A stretch of DNA of 64,000 bases, taken from Hyphococcus luteus (lineage in GTDB: Bacteria; Pseudomonadota; Alphaproteobacteria; Caulobacterales; Parvularculaceae). Location: positions 62,001-126,000 of the forward strand of contig NZ_PJCH01000016.1 in assembly GCF_002943565.1 (NCBI RefSeq). Reading direction: 5' to 3'. Below the pieces are notes generated by a model. It did no database searches, was not told the origin of the DNA, and saw nothing but the letters and a program-made list of their open reading frames with translations. The translations under genes and the position numbers were made by a program. Shown piece after piece: positions 51,320 through 59,185 of the stretch (its first letter is position 1; every line of letters starts with the position of its first letter).

Positions 51320-53155
51320 CTAAAACTCGCTCATTCGCATCAAGCGATTATTCAATTTCGGCAGTTTCACGTCCAGGAAGGTTTCCGGATCCTCCAACAC
51401 AAGGCCGCGGAGCTTGGACGCGCTGTTTTTTCCTTCGACCCGGTAAAGGAAGATGTTCTGTCCGTTCGCGGTTCGAATGTGGCGCCCGGCGCGGATCATT
51501 TTCTTTTGAACCGTGGTCCAGGGGCCGTCCTCTCCCGCATAAGCCTTGAATATGAGCGGGCTCACGAGGAATAGCCCTTCCGCGACCACATGCAGCTGCG
51601 CCTTCGAATTATTGACCGTCAGGTCTCCCTCCCGAATGCCGCGGGCGAGCCAGTCGAAAAACGCTTCCGGCTCTCCGTCGAGACGAATGTCGCCCTTGCG
51701 AATGCGGCCGCCATGATCGACGGAGCGTGCAATCTCACGCCCGTCGTCAATATCCGGATGGTGACTCTCCTCCTTTGTATGAGCGCCCGAGTTGTCTTCG
51801 CCCGCCTGCGGGGGCGCATCCTGGCGCGTAGACTTTGGCTCAACGGCTTCATCTGACGGCTGCGCGGGGTCGGGGTCGTCCGGGGACAATTGCGCGTTCG
51901 CTGGCTGCGCAGCGGCCGACTCGGAAGATCGCGGTTCCGTCGCTGCGGCCTCGACACTCTTCGGCTCGACCTCGCCCTCATACGGTTCGGGCCCCCGCGC
52001 CGGCGCAGGCCATAGGGCGCGGACCGGAAATTTCAGAAACGATAGCTCCTGATCGAAATTCCCATCCGGAGAGCGAACCCGCGCCCGCCAGATCGCGCGC
52101 CCGTCCGAATTCGGAATAATCACGCCTTGACCTTGCATGTCGTCCATGAACGTGTCGTTGCGCGGCGCGATGTTAGCGGCGCCCGTTTCGCGCAGCTTGG
52201 CGCGGATCCGGTCCATCCCGCGTTTCGAAACCAGCCACAAAGAATCATCGCTGATGAACCCGCCGGCCCCGGGACGGTTAATGGGAATCTCGCCAGTGTC
52301 GATTAGATCCCGGATGGTTTCGCGAACGACAACGGCGAGACTCTTACGGCGAGCGCCTGGCATCTGGACAGCATCGCCGCCAAGCGCGGACGCGGCGGAC
52401 TGCTGGTCGGCGAGACCGATAATTTCGGAAAGCGCGCGCCCGGCAGTTGCATGATGCGACAGCGCACCGATCAAGACCGGCATCACTTGCGCGTCTTGGC
52501 CCACCCAGGCGATCGCCTCTTGCGGCAACAGTTGCGCTGCCAGAAAGGCCGCGACCGTCTCGTGGTCCTGATAAACTCGCGAGGTCCGAAACCGCATGAA
52601 ATAATAACCCCCCGGCGTCATCGGCCCCGCCCAGGGATTCCATATTCCGATCTTGGACCCGTCTGCCGCGTACAGCTCGATCTCCTGATCCGTCGCCGGC
52701 TTGCCGGCGTCGTGCAGAAGGGCTGAAACAAACGCTGCATAGGTCCACCGATCCGCAGCCCGCGTCGCGACTTCGGGCGGCGCGCCCACGGGGAGCATGT
52801 ATTGACGGCGTATCAACAGCGCGCGCCTTGCGACATCGAGTGAATGGTCGAGAAGGCCGCCCTGATGCGCATGATGATGCGCTTCCGACGCGGGGAGCTC
52901 TTGGGCGAACGCCGCCCAGCGCATAAGCGTGGCGCGATAGACGGTCTCAAAATGCCGATCCGTCGCGGAGACGAGCGCCTTGATCTGACGGATCGCAGCG
53001 GCGCGTTTCGGCGCGCTGAGAAGCACGTCGGGCGAACGGACCGGCAGCGCATACTCAACCGGCGCGGGACCGTGCGCGCCAGGCGAAGACGACGCCCTTT
53101 CAAATAGCCGAAACCAACCTGGTCCCAGTCGCAGAGCTTTAGCGCGAGCCAGCAT
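51320..53155 (-). CDS. traI: MobH-family relaxase TraI
   Basis: A 611-residue relaxase that would nick at oriT and pilot the strand through TraD. The N-terminal TraI_2 (HD-like) domain has SEAHHHAHQGGLLDHSLDVA, then ALLHDAGKPATD and further ligands in QDHETVAAFL and GALSHHATAGRAL. The centre is a disordered, acidic, proline-rich linker (about 390-480). The C-terminal DUF1528 domain contains AFFDWLARGIREGDLTVNN and TANGQNIFLYRVEGKN. MobH relaxases are standard for this ICE class. The gene is divergent from the parB operon, with 517 bases between them that probably hold oriT. Confidence 0.93.
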   Translation of the reverse strand: MLARAKALRLGPGWFRLFERASSSPGAHGPAPVEYALPVRSPDVLLSAPKRAAAIRQIKALVSATDRHFETVYRATLMRWAAFAQELPASEAHHHAHQGGLLDHSLDVARRALLIRRQYMLPVGAPPEVATRAADRWTYAAFVSALLHDAGKPATDQEIELYAADGSKIGIWNPWAGPMTPGGYYFMRFRTSRVYQDHETVAAFLAAQLLPQEAIAWVGQDAQVMPVLIGALSHHATAGRALSEIIGLADQQSAASALGGDAVQMPGARRKSLAVVVRETIRDLIDTGEIPINRPGAGGFISDDSLWLVSKRGMDRIRAKLRETGAANIAPRNDTFMDDMQGQGVIIPNSDGRAIWRARVRSPDGNFDQELSFLKFPVRALWPAPARGPEPYEGEVEPKSVEAAATEPRSSESAAAQPANAQLSPDDPDPAQPSDEAVEPKSTRQDAPPQAGEDNSGAHTKEESHHPDIDDGREIARSVDHGGRIRKGDIRLDGEPEAFFDWLARGIREGDLTVNNSKAQLHVVAEGLFLVSPLIFKAYAGEDGPWTTVQKKMIRAGRHIRTANGQNIFLYRVEGKNSASKLRGLVLEDPETFLDVKLPKLNNRLMRMSEF

Positions 53156-53343
53156 CGGCGCAGTCTACCCGCGTCGCCGGCGCATGCAGAGCGCAAATTC
53201 TACCGAGCCTTTAAAGACATGCGCTGGCGGCGCTGTGTGGATTGGGTTCGCTAATGATAGCGGAAACACCAGCACCACGCGCGTGCTCAGCTCATCGCGC
53301 ACTTTGCCGACGCGATCCGTTGCTGGGTGCTTCGGGGCGCACG

Positions 53344-53368
53344 ACGCCTTCGTCTCAGGGCAAGGCGT
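53344..53368. repeat. Stem-loop in the relaxase-parB intergenic region, oriT candidate
   Basis: ACGCCTT (53344-53350) pairs with AAGGCGT (53362-53368) around an 11-base loop. A second short hairpin, AGCGA and TCGCT, follows at about 53373-53385. Inverted repeats next to the relaxase gene are typical of oriT regions, but no nic consensus for MobH relaxases can be confirmed here. Confidence 0.4.
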
Positions 53369-53402
53369 TTCAAGCGACGCTCGCTTCGGCGTGCGTCATG
53401 AG

Positions 53403-53507
53403 TCGCCGAAACAAAACCGCAAACCGATGAAATTTTGAGCGGAGTAGGTGAAACAAGCTCGGCAACCGATGAAAATTTATGTCGGGTCGATGAAAACCAG
53501 CATTGGT
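53403..53507. repeat. Five direct repeats in exact 21-bp register (iteron-like)
   Basis: The nonamers TCGCCGAAA (53403), CCGATGAAA (53424), TAGGTGAAA (53445), CCGATGAAA (53466) and TCGATGAAA (53487) start exactly 21 bases apart, each followed by an A/T-rich tract. The spacing is two helical turns, so a protein binding each copy would lie on one DNA face. The array is 166 bases upstream of parB and 248 bases from the traI start. It may be an iteron origin, a ParB/parS-like centromere or an operator. The first and third copies are degenerate. Confidence 0.7.
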
Positions 53508-53586
53508 TAACAAAGCGAATCCGCTATGCAATCATCTCAATCATTTATCCGTGTACGTTGTCGATCAGCGCTAAATCATGTTTGGT

Positions 53587-53615
53587 TTGAACAGACATAG
53601 AAATTGCCCAATTAT
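53587..53615 (+). promoter_or_regulatory. Candidate parB promoter
   Basis: TTGAAC (53587-53592) and AATTAT (53610-53615) with a 17-base spacer lie in an AT-rich patch 58 bases before the parB start. Both boxes are imperfect. The 21-bp repeat array ends 79 bases upstream, so a protein bound there could regulate this promoter. Confidence 0.3.
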
Positions 53616-53672
53616 TTGCATTGAAATCGCGTTTTCAACCTCGCGCGCGGTCGCAACCAGGAATGAACTCCG

Positions 53673-55250
53673 ATGAACGCCGCGCTCGACTCTCCGTCGA
53701 ACCGAGAAGCCGGCGATTATCGCAGGTTGGATATCGATCAGATCGAGCCCTATGACCGAAACCCCCGTCAGTTACCGAATCCAAAGACTCATGATCTCGA
53801 AGCATCGTTGCGAGCGTCCGGCGGCCTCGAGCGTGTTCTGGCGGTGACGCGCCGGCCCGGCGCCGGCGCTTACATGGTCCTCGAAGGCGGCAACACGACG
53901 CTTATCCTTTTGAAGAAGCTGCTTTCTGAAACGAACGATGAGCGCTTCCGCCATGTGACGGCCGACATTCGGCCCTGGCCCGGCGATCTCGACGTCATGG
54001 CGCGCCATTATCGCGAGAACAACACCCGCGGCGATCTCTCATTCGGCGAGCGCAGTCTCGAAATGCTCGCGCTCTACCGGCAATACTGCGAAGAAGCCGC
54101 GCCGACCGATAGCAGGCCGACCGTCGCAAAATTCTGCAGTTACCTCGCTAAGCGTTTCGGCATCCCCTGCGCGCCGTCCAATTTCTCGCTTTACAAGTTC
54201 ACGGCGGAGCCGCTCGCCGAGGCGATGCCGTTTCTGGTGCGCCGAACCCGTTTCACCAAGGCCCAGGCGGTCGCGATCCGGGGACGCTACAACAAAATCA
54301 AGGCGGTATGGTGCGACAAGGACGCAGGGACGAAGGACGAATTCGACGAAGCGTTCTTCGGACTGCTCGCGCGCCAGGATAAAGCGCTTGAAAAGACCTT
54401 CGCGCGGGAAATTGCGGACGATCCCTCAAGCCTGCCGGATATCGCCTACAACGACGACGAGTTGATTTCCGGACTACAGAACGAGTTCGCGCGCTCGGAA
54501 GCGATCGACTGCAGCTATGCTCAAGCCGGCGTCTGGATCAGCGCCGCCCTGCACGGCGGCCCCAAAATCATTCCGCGGGATGCGCTTGAGGCGGACGGCG
54601 ACGAACTTCCCCAGGCCGACATCAGCACTTCGCCGCAGACGCGGGCGACGCTACCCGACGTTCACACGTTTTCCAAGGATCAAACGTCTGAAACGAAAGA
54701 TCCGCCGGGGAACGGCCATGACGCCATCGAGATTGCCCTGGCGCATTCCGTGCGGTCGGATTCGTTAGCGCCCCACCCCCTGAGTCCGCCGAAAGAGGGC
54801 GACGATCTGCCTGCTCTGCGCCGCAATGCCTACGGCTACGCCTCGCGGATCGCCATACGCAACGGGCTTCAGGATCTCGTGGTCGCCCTGCCGGACTCAG
54901 GGTTCGGCTACCTTCTCATCGAAGTCCATGACGATCTTATGCAGGCTGCCCGGACCGTCTCACCGAGCATTGTCGCCTGGTGGGCGCTCGCAGCGGGATG
55001 CGCATTGTCGATGACGCCCGAAGCCGTGCGGGATCGTGTGATGCCGGAGGACTCCTTCCTTCGCACCACGCTCGACCAGGGAAATATCGAGTTACTGGCC
55101 CAGGGATACCCTTTCCAGTCTTTCGACCAGTCAGGGCGGTTTTGGGACGCGCTGAAAGCAAAGGACTGGTCCGACTTCCTCGCGATTCAAAAGCTCTTCA
55201 AGGCAATGACCGTCGCCGTCCGCGGCCTTCACAATCTATGGAGCCTTTAA
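53673..55250 (+). CDS. parB: ParB-family protein, PFGI-1 class ICE (TIGR03764)
   Basis: A 525-residue ParB-like protein. The N-terminus has the ParB-type domain: LDIDQIEPYDRNPRQLPNPK, then LRASGGLERVLAVTRRPG and YMVLEGGNTTLILLKKL. A ParB helix-turn-helix region follows (TVAKFCSYLAKRFGIPCAPS). The long C-terminus (RNAYGYASRIAIRNGLQDLV) is typical of the ICE version. It should bind a centromere-like site and help maintain the excised circle. No parA or dnaB-like gene precedes it here, unlike in pKLC102-type elements; the divergent relaxase gene takes that place. Confidence 0.9.
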   Translation: MNAALDSPSNREAGDYRRLDIDQIEPYDRNPRQLPNPKTHDLEASLRASGGLERVLAVTRRPGAGAYMVLEGGNTTLILLKKLLSETNDERFRHVTADIRPWPGDLDVMARHYRENNTRGDLSFGERSLEMLALYRQYCEEAAPTDSRPTVAKFCSYLAKRFGIPCAPSNFSLYKFTAEPLAEAMPFLVRRTRFTKAQAVAIRGRYNKIKAVWCDKDAGTKDEFDEAFFGLLARQDKALEKTFAREIADDPSSLPDIAYNDDELISGLQNEFARSEAIDCSYAQAGVWISAALHGGPKIIPRDALEADGDELPQADISTSPQTRATLPDVHTFSKDQTSETKDPPGNGHDAIEIALAHSVRSDSLAPHPLSPPKEGDDLPALRRNAYGYASRIAIRNGLQDLVVALPDSGFGYLLIEVHDDLMQAARTVSPSIVAWWALAAGCALSMTPEAVRDRVMPEDSFLRTTLDQGNIELLAQGYPFQSFDQSGRFWDALKAKDWSDFLAIQKLFKAMTVAVRGLHNLWSL

Positions 55251-55273
55251 CCCGTCAGCACCAGGAGCAACCG

Positions 55274-55849
55274 ATGACCGCTATCCCTTCCGCCAGAGCC
55301 AAGGACAGCCATCTCGTCCAGGCCGCGATTCTCTACATCGTGAAAGCGTGCGCCGATCGCGACACGCAGGCCATCCGGCAGATCGGGATAACGGAAGATC
55401 AGATCGCAAGACTTACGAAATTGACGGCTCAGGACCTCCTCGCCAATGCCGATCTCGCCGGCGCGCCGGTCGCCGTGCAAATAGACGCCCCCGCCTTCGA
55501 CGCCTGGCTGTCGGCCGTTGAAAACGCCAGGAAGACGGAGGAGCTCGTTATGCGCTGCGTTTCAGCGGAAGCCCCGTACAATATGATGGCGTATTTCTTT
55601 CACATCAGCACGCGCCAATATAAAAAGCTCTGCGATTTCGCCGGCAAGAAATGCCAGATGGGCCGCACCCCGCGCGCCAGGCCGGATGAGAACGTGGCGA
55701 TCTATAATCACATTGCCGAGCACGAGGGCGACATCACGGCCGAGACCATTCTCGACATCGCCGAGCGCTGCCGCGCCGACGTCCGGGTGGTCTGGAAGGA
55801 GATGGAGCCGGTGCTGGCCTATGGCATCGACGCCTATCACGTCGCCTGA
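55274..55849 (+). CDS. DUF2857 ICE protein (STY4528-type)
   Basis: A 191-residue cytoplasmic protein with the DUF2857 order: QAAILYIVKACADRDTQAIR, IARLTKLTAQDLLANADL, then MAYFFHISTRQYKKLCDFAG and a C-terminal helical block DITAETILDIAERC. It follows parB in related ICEs and looks like a small DNA-associated regulator, but no function is established. ATG 55274 with AGGAGCAACCG upstream is chosen over longer in-frame starts inside parB. Confidence 0.82.
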   Translation: MTAIPSARAKDSHLVQAAILYIVKACADRDTQAIRQIGITEDQIARLTKLTAQDLLANADLAGAPVAVQIDAPAFDAWLSAVENARKTEELVMRCVSAEAPYNMMAYFFHISTRQYKKLCDFAGKKCQMGRTPRARPDENVAIYNHIAEHEGDITAETILDIAERCRADVRVVWKEMEPVLAYGIDAYHVA

Positions 55850-55948
55850 CCGGCCCGAAATCGTTCGCATCCCGTCGCCGATCCCGCTCGCGCGGATGCG
55901 CGCCCGGCAGCCATAGTCTGCTCTTGACTATGTACATGGAGGCGATGT

Positions 55949-56776
55949 GTGACCGGCCCTAAACCAGAGAGCGCGGCGAACGCCAACAAGCCGGCCGGCG
56001 ATGAACCCGGCGCCCTCGCCGGCGTCACCAGGATCACGCTGCATACGCGCCAGGCCCAGCGACTGTTCAAGGGCCGGCGCAAAGGCGAGTTCTACAAGAA
56101 CGGCGAACCCAAGCCGCCGATCCCCGGCGTTTACGGTTTCGGCAACCTCGCCAAACAGCTGCAGACCGGCTCCATGGCGGGCGATCCTTATGCGGATTGG
56201 CATTTTGTGCGGATCGATACGGAGTTTGCGGAAATCGAAACGGACTATGACGCGCTCGAACGCAAGCTCGATGATCTCCTCGGCAACGCTACGGGCTTCG
56301 ACGTCGCGCTGCATCTTTCGAAAAAGCCGGCGACCGAAGAAGTTTCGTTCTTTTCTCCCTACAGCTTCAAAGCCTGCCATATCGTGCTGCAGGCCGATCG
56401 CTTGATGACCAAGCTTCTTGGCGCCAACCACTATGCGCTCGTCAAACGCAGTTATACGGAGAAGACCCAGAACGAGATTTTCGCGCGCGTCCGGCGCCTG
56501 TTCGCGATCCCCGCAAAATACCGTTTCACGGGAACCACGCGCGCCGACTTCCTGCCGCAGCCGAATGCGCGGGCCCAGCGCGCCATCGAGGCGCATGGCG
56601 CGGTGCCCGAAGCGATCCTGTTGCGGTCCGTCGAACCGGCCTATGGCAACTGGCGCAGCGCCGACGGCGCATCTGAAAAGACAGAGGATGATCAGGGCGA
56701 CGCCCAGGAAGACGCCGCCGACGCGAATGACCCTTCATCGGACGACGGCGCCGCCAGCATCGCCGCTGCGGAATAA
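55949..56776 (+). CDS. ICE protein PFL_4669 family (TIGR03761, DUF1845-like)
   Basis: A 275-residue cytoplasmic protein. The family pattern is clear: TLHTRQAQRLFKGRRKG, VYGFGNLAKQLQTGSMAGDP, SFFSPYSFKACHIVLQADRL and the ANHYALVKRSYTEKTQNEIF region. It ends in an acidic tail (about 235-270). In this ICE class it accompanies ParB, SSB and topoisomerase genes, which suggests a role in replication or DNA processing of the element. GTG 55949 follows GGAGGCG. The 755 bases downstream are gene-free and hold the palindromic repeats. Confidence 0.83.
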   Translation: MTGPKPESAANANKPAGDEPGALAGVTRITLHTRQAQRLFKGRRKGEFYKNGEPKPPIPGVYGFGNLAKQLQTGSMAGDPYADWHFVRIDTEFAEIETDYDALERKLDDLLGNATGFDVALHLSKKPATEEVSFFSPYSFKACHIVLQADRLMTKLLGANHYALVKRSYTEKTQNEIFARVRRLFAIPAKYRFTGTTRADFLPQPNARAQRAIEAHGAVPEAILLRSVEPAYGNWRSADGASEKTEDDQGDAQEDAADANDPSSDDGAASIAAAE

Positions 56777-56784
56777 GCCCCCAA

Positions 56785-57198
56785 AAGTTATCCCGGGATA
56801 AGTTTTTGCCGTCCCCACGGCGCAGCCTCCCCGGGCAAGTTATCCCGGGATAAGTTCTCGCCGACCAACAGCGCAGTCCGCCTGAAAAGTTATCCCGGGA
56901 TAACTTCTCGAAGATGTGGCGCAATCGTCCGGCGGCCGAGACGGCGTCCGCGCCGCAGCCTGAACCGGCCGTGTGATGGCGCATTCTTCCTTTAAGGGTA
57001 AGGGGGCGGAGAAGGGGCCAAAGGATCGGCTTGGGTTCAGGCTCAGGATTTGTCCCAGCCGGATCATCTCCTCGGACTTTGGCAATCCCATTCCTCGATT
57101 ACAGGCGCAACGTCGCGCCGGACATGTTATCCCGGGATAAGTTTTCGCCGGCGCCATGGCGCAGCCTCCGCGACCAAAAAGTTATCCCGGGATAACTT
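56785..57198. repeat. Five palindrome-bearing repeats in a gene-free region, candidate ICE origin
   Basis: The 14-base palindrome TTATCCCGGGATAA occurs at 56788, 56840, 56890, 57127 and 57182, always inside AGTTATCC...GGATAA(G/C)TT except the fourth, which has TGTTATCC. Spacings within the clusters are 52, 50 and 55 bases, and the spacers also share GGCGCAGCCTCC-like sequence, so the true unit is 50-55 bases. Copies 3 and 5 extend to the perfect 20-base palindrome. From memory, the related plasmid-island pKLC102 has an oriV of 57-base repeats, making an origin the leading idea; a ParB or regulator site is the alternative. Confidence 0.8.
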
Positions 57199-57531
57199 TT
57201 GCAAAAGCGGCCTCGGGCCTCGTTCGCCGCGCCGCGCTTGCGCAAAGGATAGCGAGGGAAAGGATCCGGAAGATGGCGCAGTTCCTGATTCAGTGTTTGT
57301 GTTTCGACATGGCTGCCGGCGATCCATCCGATCACTTCGACAAAATAGTCCGTCCCCCCACCTGCGCCGGCGTTGTCGCAACCTATTTGCTGGCTGGCGC
57401 TCGACGCCTCGCGCCAACGTCTTTGGCTTGCCGAACTCGGCGCCAGCGCGTCGGCGATGTCGCTGGCGCTGCACAGTCGTCTCTCCTAGCCTCACTGTCT
57501 GTGACCCAATCGTTTCAGTCAGGAGGATGAC
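56904..57531. other. Gene-free DNA around the palindrome clusters
   Basis: Between repeat 3 and repeat 4, and from repeat 5 to ssb, there is no convincing gene: open frames here read through the repeats and show no protein-like pattern. The last ~330 bases before ssb would hold its promoter. AGGAGG lies just upstream of the ssb start. Confidence 0.5.
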
Positions 57532-57933
57532 ATGTCCGTGAAATTCGCCGCCGTCGGCAGGGTCGGCACCAACCCTGAGCAACTCACCATCGGAACCGGC
57601 GAGGACGCCAGCCCCCTTGTCCGTTTCCGCGTTTATTTCGATGGCTCCGTCAAATCCGAAGACGGATATGAAGACAAATACGGGTTCTGGCGCGATATCG
57701 AAATCTGGCGCGAAGGCCTCGGCAAACGCGTCGCCCAGCACATTCGCAAAGGCATGCTGATCGCCGTTCAAGGGACGGAAATCTGCAAAAAGCGCGAAAA
57801 AGACGGCGAAGAATATGAAAACTACGCCATTCGCGCCGATGCCGTCAGCCTGGAGCTCGTGGGCGTTAAATCCATCGAGATGGCGCCGAAAGCCTCGGAC
57901 GCCGAGGACGACAGTGCGCGCGACGCCGCCTGA
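57532..57933 (+). CDS. ssb: Single-stranded DNA-binding protein (ICE-borne)
   Basis: A 133-residue OB-fold protein: VKFAAVGRVGTNPEQLTIG, LVRFRVYFDG, FWRDIEIWREGLGKRVAQHI and KGMLIAVQGTEI match the SSB pattern, with aromatic residues on the binding strands. The C-terminus is acidic but lacks the DDDIPF tip of housekeeping SSB, so it may not recruit the same host partners. It would coat the transferred or replicating strand. AGGAGG precedes ATG 57532, and the repeat region lies just upstream. Confidence 0.82.
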   Translation: MSVKFAAVGRVGTNPEQLTIGTGEDASPLVRFRVYFDGSVKSEDGYEDKYGFWRDIEIWREGLGKRVAQHIRKGMLIAVQGTEICKKREKDGEEYENYAIRADAVSLELVGVKSIEMAPKASDAEDDSARDAA

Positions 57934-58042
57934 TCCGGGGACAAGCCGCCGTTTTTTGGAGCCTTCATGGATTCCAGAACCGGCCCAACCTCATCGGCGC
58001 GATCGTTCGAACATCGCGCCGCTCCGCTTCAGGAGACGGGAT

Positions 58043-58294
58043 ATGTTCGGATTATTGCGGCGGGCGTTCACTGTCACGCCCGAAAGACGCGCCGAACGCC
58101 GCGAGGAGCGACACGCCGCGCTGCAGGAGCATCGCGAAGCCCAGGCGGCCGAGCGCCGGGAAGCCGAGTTCTGCGCATACTGCCGCGGCTCGCGCACGTG
58201 TCATTTCTGCGGAGGCGTACGGAACAATTCACCGCATGAACTTGGAGCCGATTGCCGCCATTGTCGTGACGGCCGCTGCGCTTATTGCAGTTAA
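58043..58294 (+). CDS. Small four-CxxC zinc-binding protein
   Basis: An 83-residue protein: hydrophobic-basic N-terminus (MFGLLRRAFTVTPERRAERR), a charged helix, then a cysteine-rich C-terminus with CAYC, CHFC, CRHC and CAYC. Four CxxC pairs recall the DnaJ cysteine-rich domain, without the J domain, and could bind two zinc ions. CAGGAGACGGG upstream of ATG 58043 supports the start; the longer in-frame reading overlaps ssb. The role is unknown; a link to DNA processing is suggested only by position. Confidence 0.65.
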   Translation: MFGLLRRAFTVTPERRAERREERHAALQEHREAQAAERREAEFCAYCRGSRTCHFCGGVRNNSPHELGADCRHCRDGRCAYCS

Positions 58295-58370
58295 ATACAG
58301 CACAGAGATTATCATTCATTGTCTTGCATGAGTCGCCGCCATAGAAAAACAAATCTCCTTTAAATGAAGC

Positions 58371-58399
58371 TTGACGATGCGCGTGATGTCGTCGATATT
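58371..58399 (+). promoter_or_regulatory. Candidate promoter for the DUF3577 gene
   Basis: TTGACG (58371-58376) and GATATT (58394-58399) with an ideal 17-base spacer. It would give a leader of about 180 bases before the gene at 58587, which contains two inverted repeats (58520-58551 and 58574-58585). Confidence 0.4.
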
Positions 58400-58519
58400 T
58401 ATCTTCGTGTTTGGAGCCTCGCGGCCCGGCGCCATCGACGCAGTCGATGTTTTAAAGACCTGGTGCGAACGGTGAAACAGGTCCGCGGCTCTTCAGCCGT
58501 CCGTTCATTTTGACCCAGC

Positions 58520-58551
58520 GGGTGCGTCGCGCCCGCAAGGGACACGCACCC
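58520..58551 (+). promoter_or_regulatory. Leader hairpin, possible attenuator
   Basis: GGGTGCGT (58520-58527) pairs with ACGCACCC (58544-58551), followed by CTCTTTTCC. The short T-run makes it a possible weak terminator in the leader of the DUF3577 gene. A second palindrome, GGACACGTGTCC (58574-58585), covers the ribosome-binding site and could hide it. Confidence 0.4.
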
Positions 58552-58586
58552 CCTCTTTTCCAACCATAGAAAAGGACACGTGTCCC

Positions 58587-59108
58587 ATGACTTTGACGAA
58601 GTTCAAATCGAACAATCAGGCATCCGCAAACTCCCCATCATCCGATAACGACGAGCGGGGATATTTCGACCTGTATATCCGAGGCATCGGATATCTGAAT
58701 CGCCTGCGCACGGTTGAACCCAAGCGCGCGCGCAAGGGCGACGCCTACCTCGCGGTGCAGATCGCCGCCATGGAAGGCGACAAGAACAATCCGGACTATC
58801 GGTATTTCGACGCCATCGTGGTCGGCGAGACGGCGAAACAGCTGGCTAAAGAGCTGGAGGCCGGAATCAACGACAAGGACGTGAAAGTTCTTGTCGGCTT
58901 TACCTGCGGCGGCGTGCGGCCCGAAATCTATCAGCCGAAAAAGGGCGCCGCCGCCGGCGAAAACCGCGTTTCCCTGAAAACGCGGTTGCTCAGGCTCTCC
59001 TGGGTGAAAGTCAAAGAGTCCGATAGCGGCGATTATGAAACCGTCTATCAGGCGGAGACGACTGCGGAAGAAGAGACAAGCGCGGACGAAAATCGCGACG
59101 CGGCCTAA
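58587..59108 (+). CDS. DUF3577 / STY4534-type ICE replication protein
   Basis: A 173-residue protein with the DUF3577 pattern: GYFDLYIRGIGYLNRLRTVE, KGDAYLAVQIAAMEGDKN and RYFDAIVVGETAKQLAKELE. The fold is probably OB-like, and family members are annotated as ICE replication proteins. The C-terminal tail is acidic. AAAGGA lies inside a 12-base palindrome directly before ATG 58587, so translation may be controlled by RNA folding or by a protein bound there. Confidence 0.82.
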   Translation: MTLTKFKSNNQASANSPSSDNDERGYFDLYIRGIGYLNRLRTVEPKRARKGDAYLAVQIAAMEGDKNNPDYRYFDAIVVGETAKQLAKELEAGINDKDVKVLVGFTCGGVRPEIYQPKKGAAAGENRVSLKTRLLRLSWVKVKESDSGDYETVYQAETTAEEETSADENRDAA

Positions 59109-59185
59109 ATTCTCTCTTCCTGTTTGAACCCTATCGCGCCCTGGACTTTTCAAAGTTCAGGGCGCTTTTCATTGGAGAGCATCTT

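Noticed and set aside
56785-57198. CRISPR array
   Set aside because: Repeats are palindromes with conserved spacers and only five copies; no cas genes are present.
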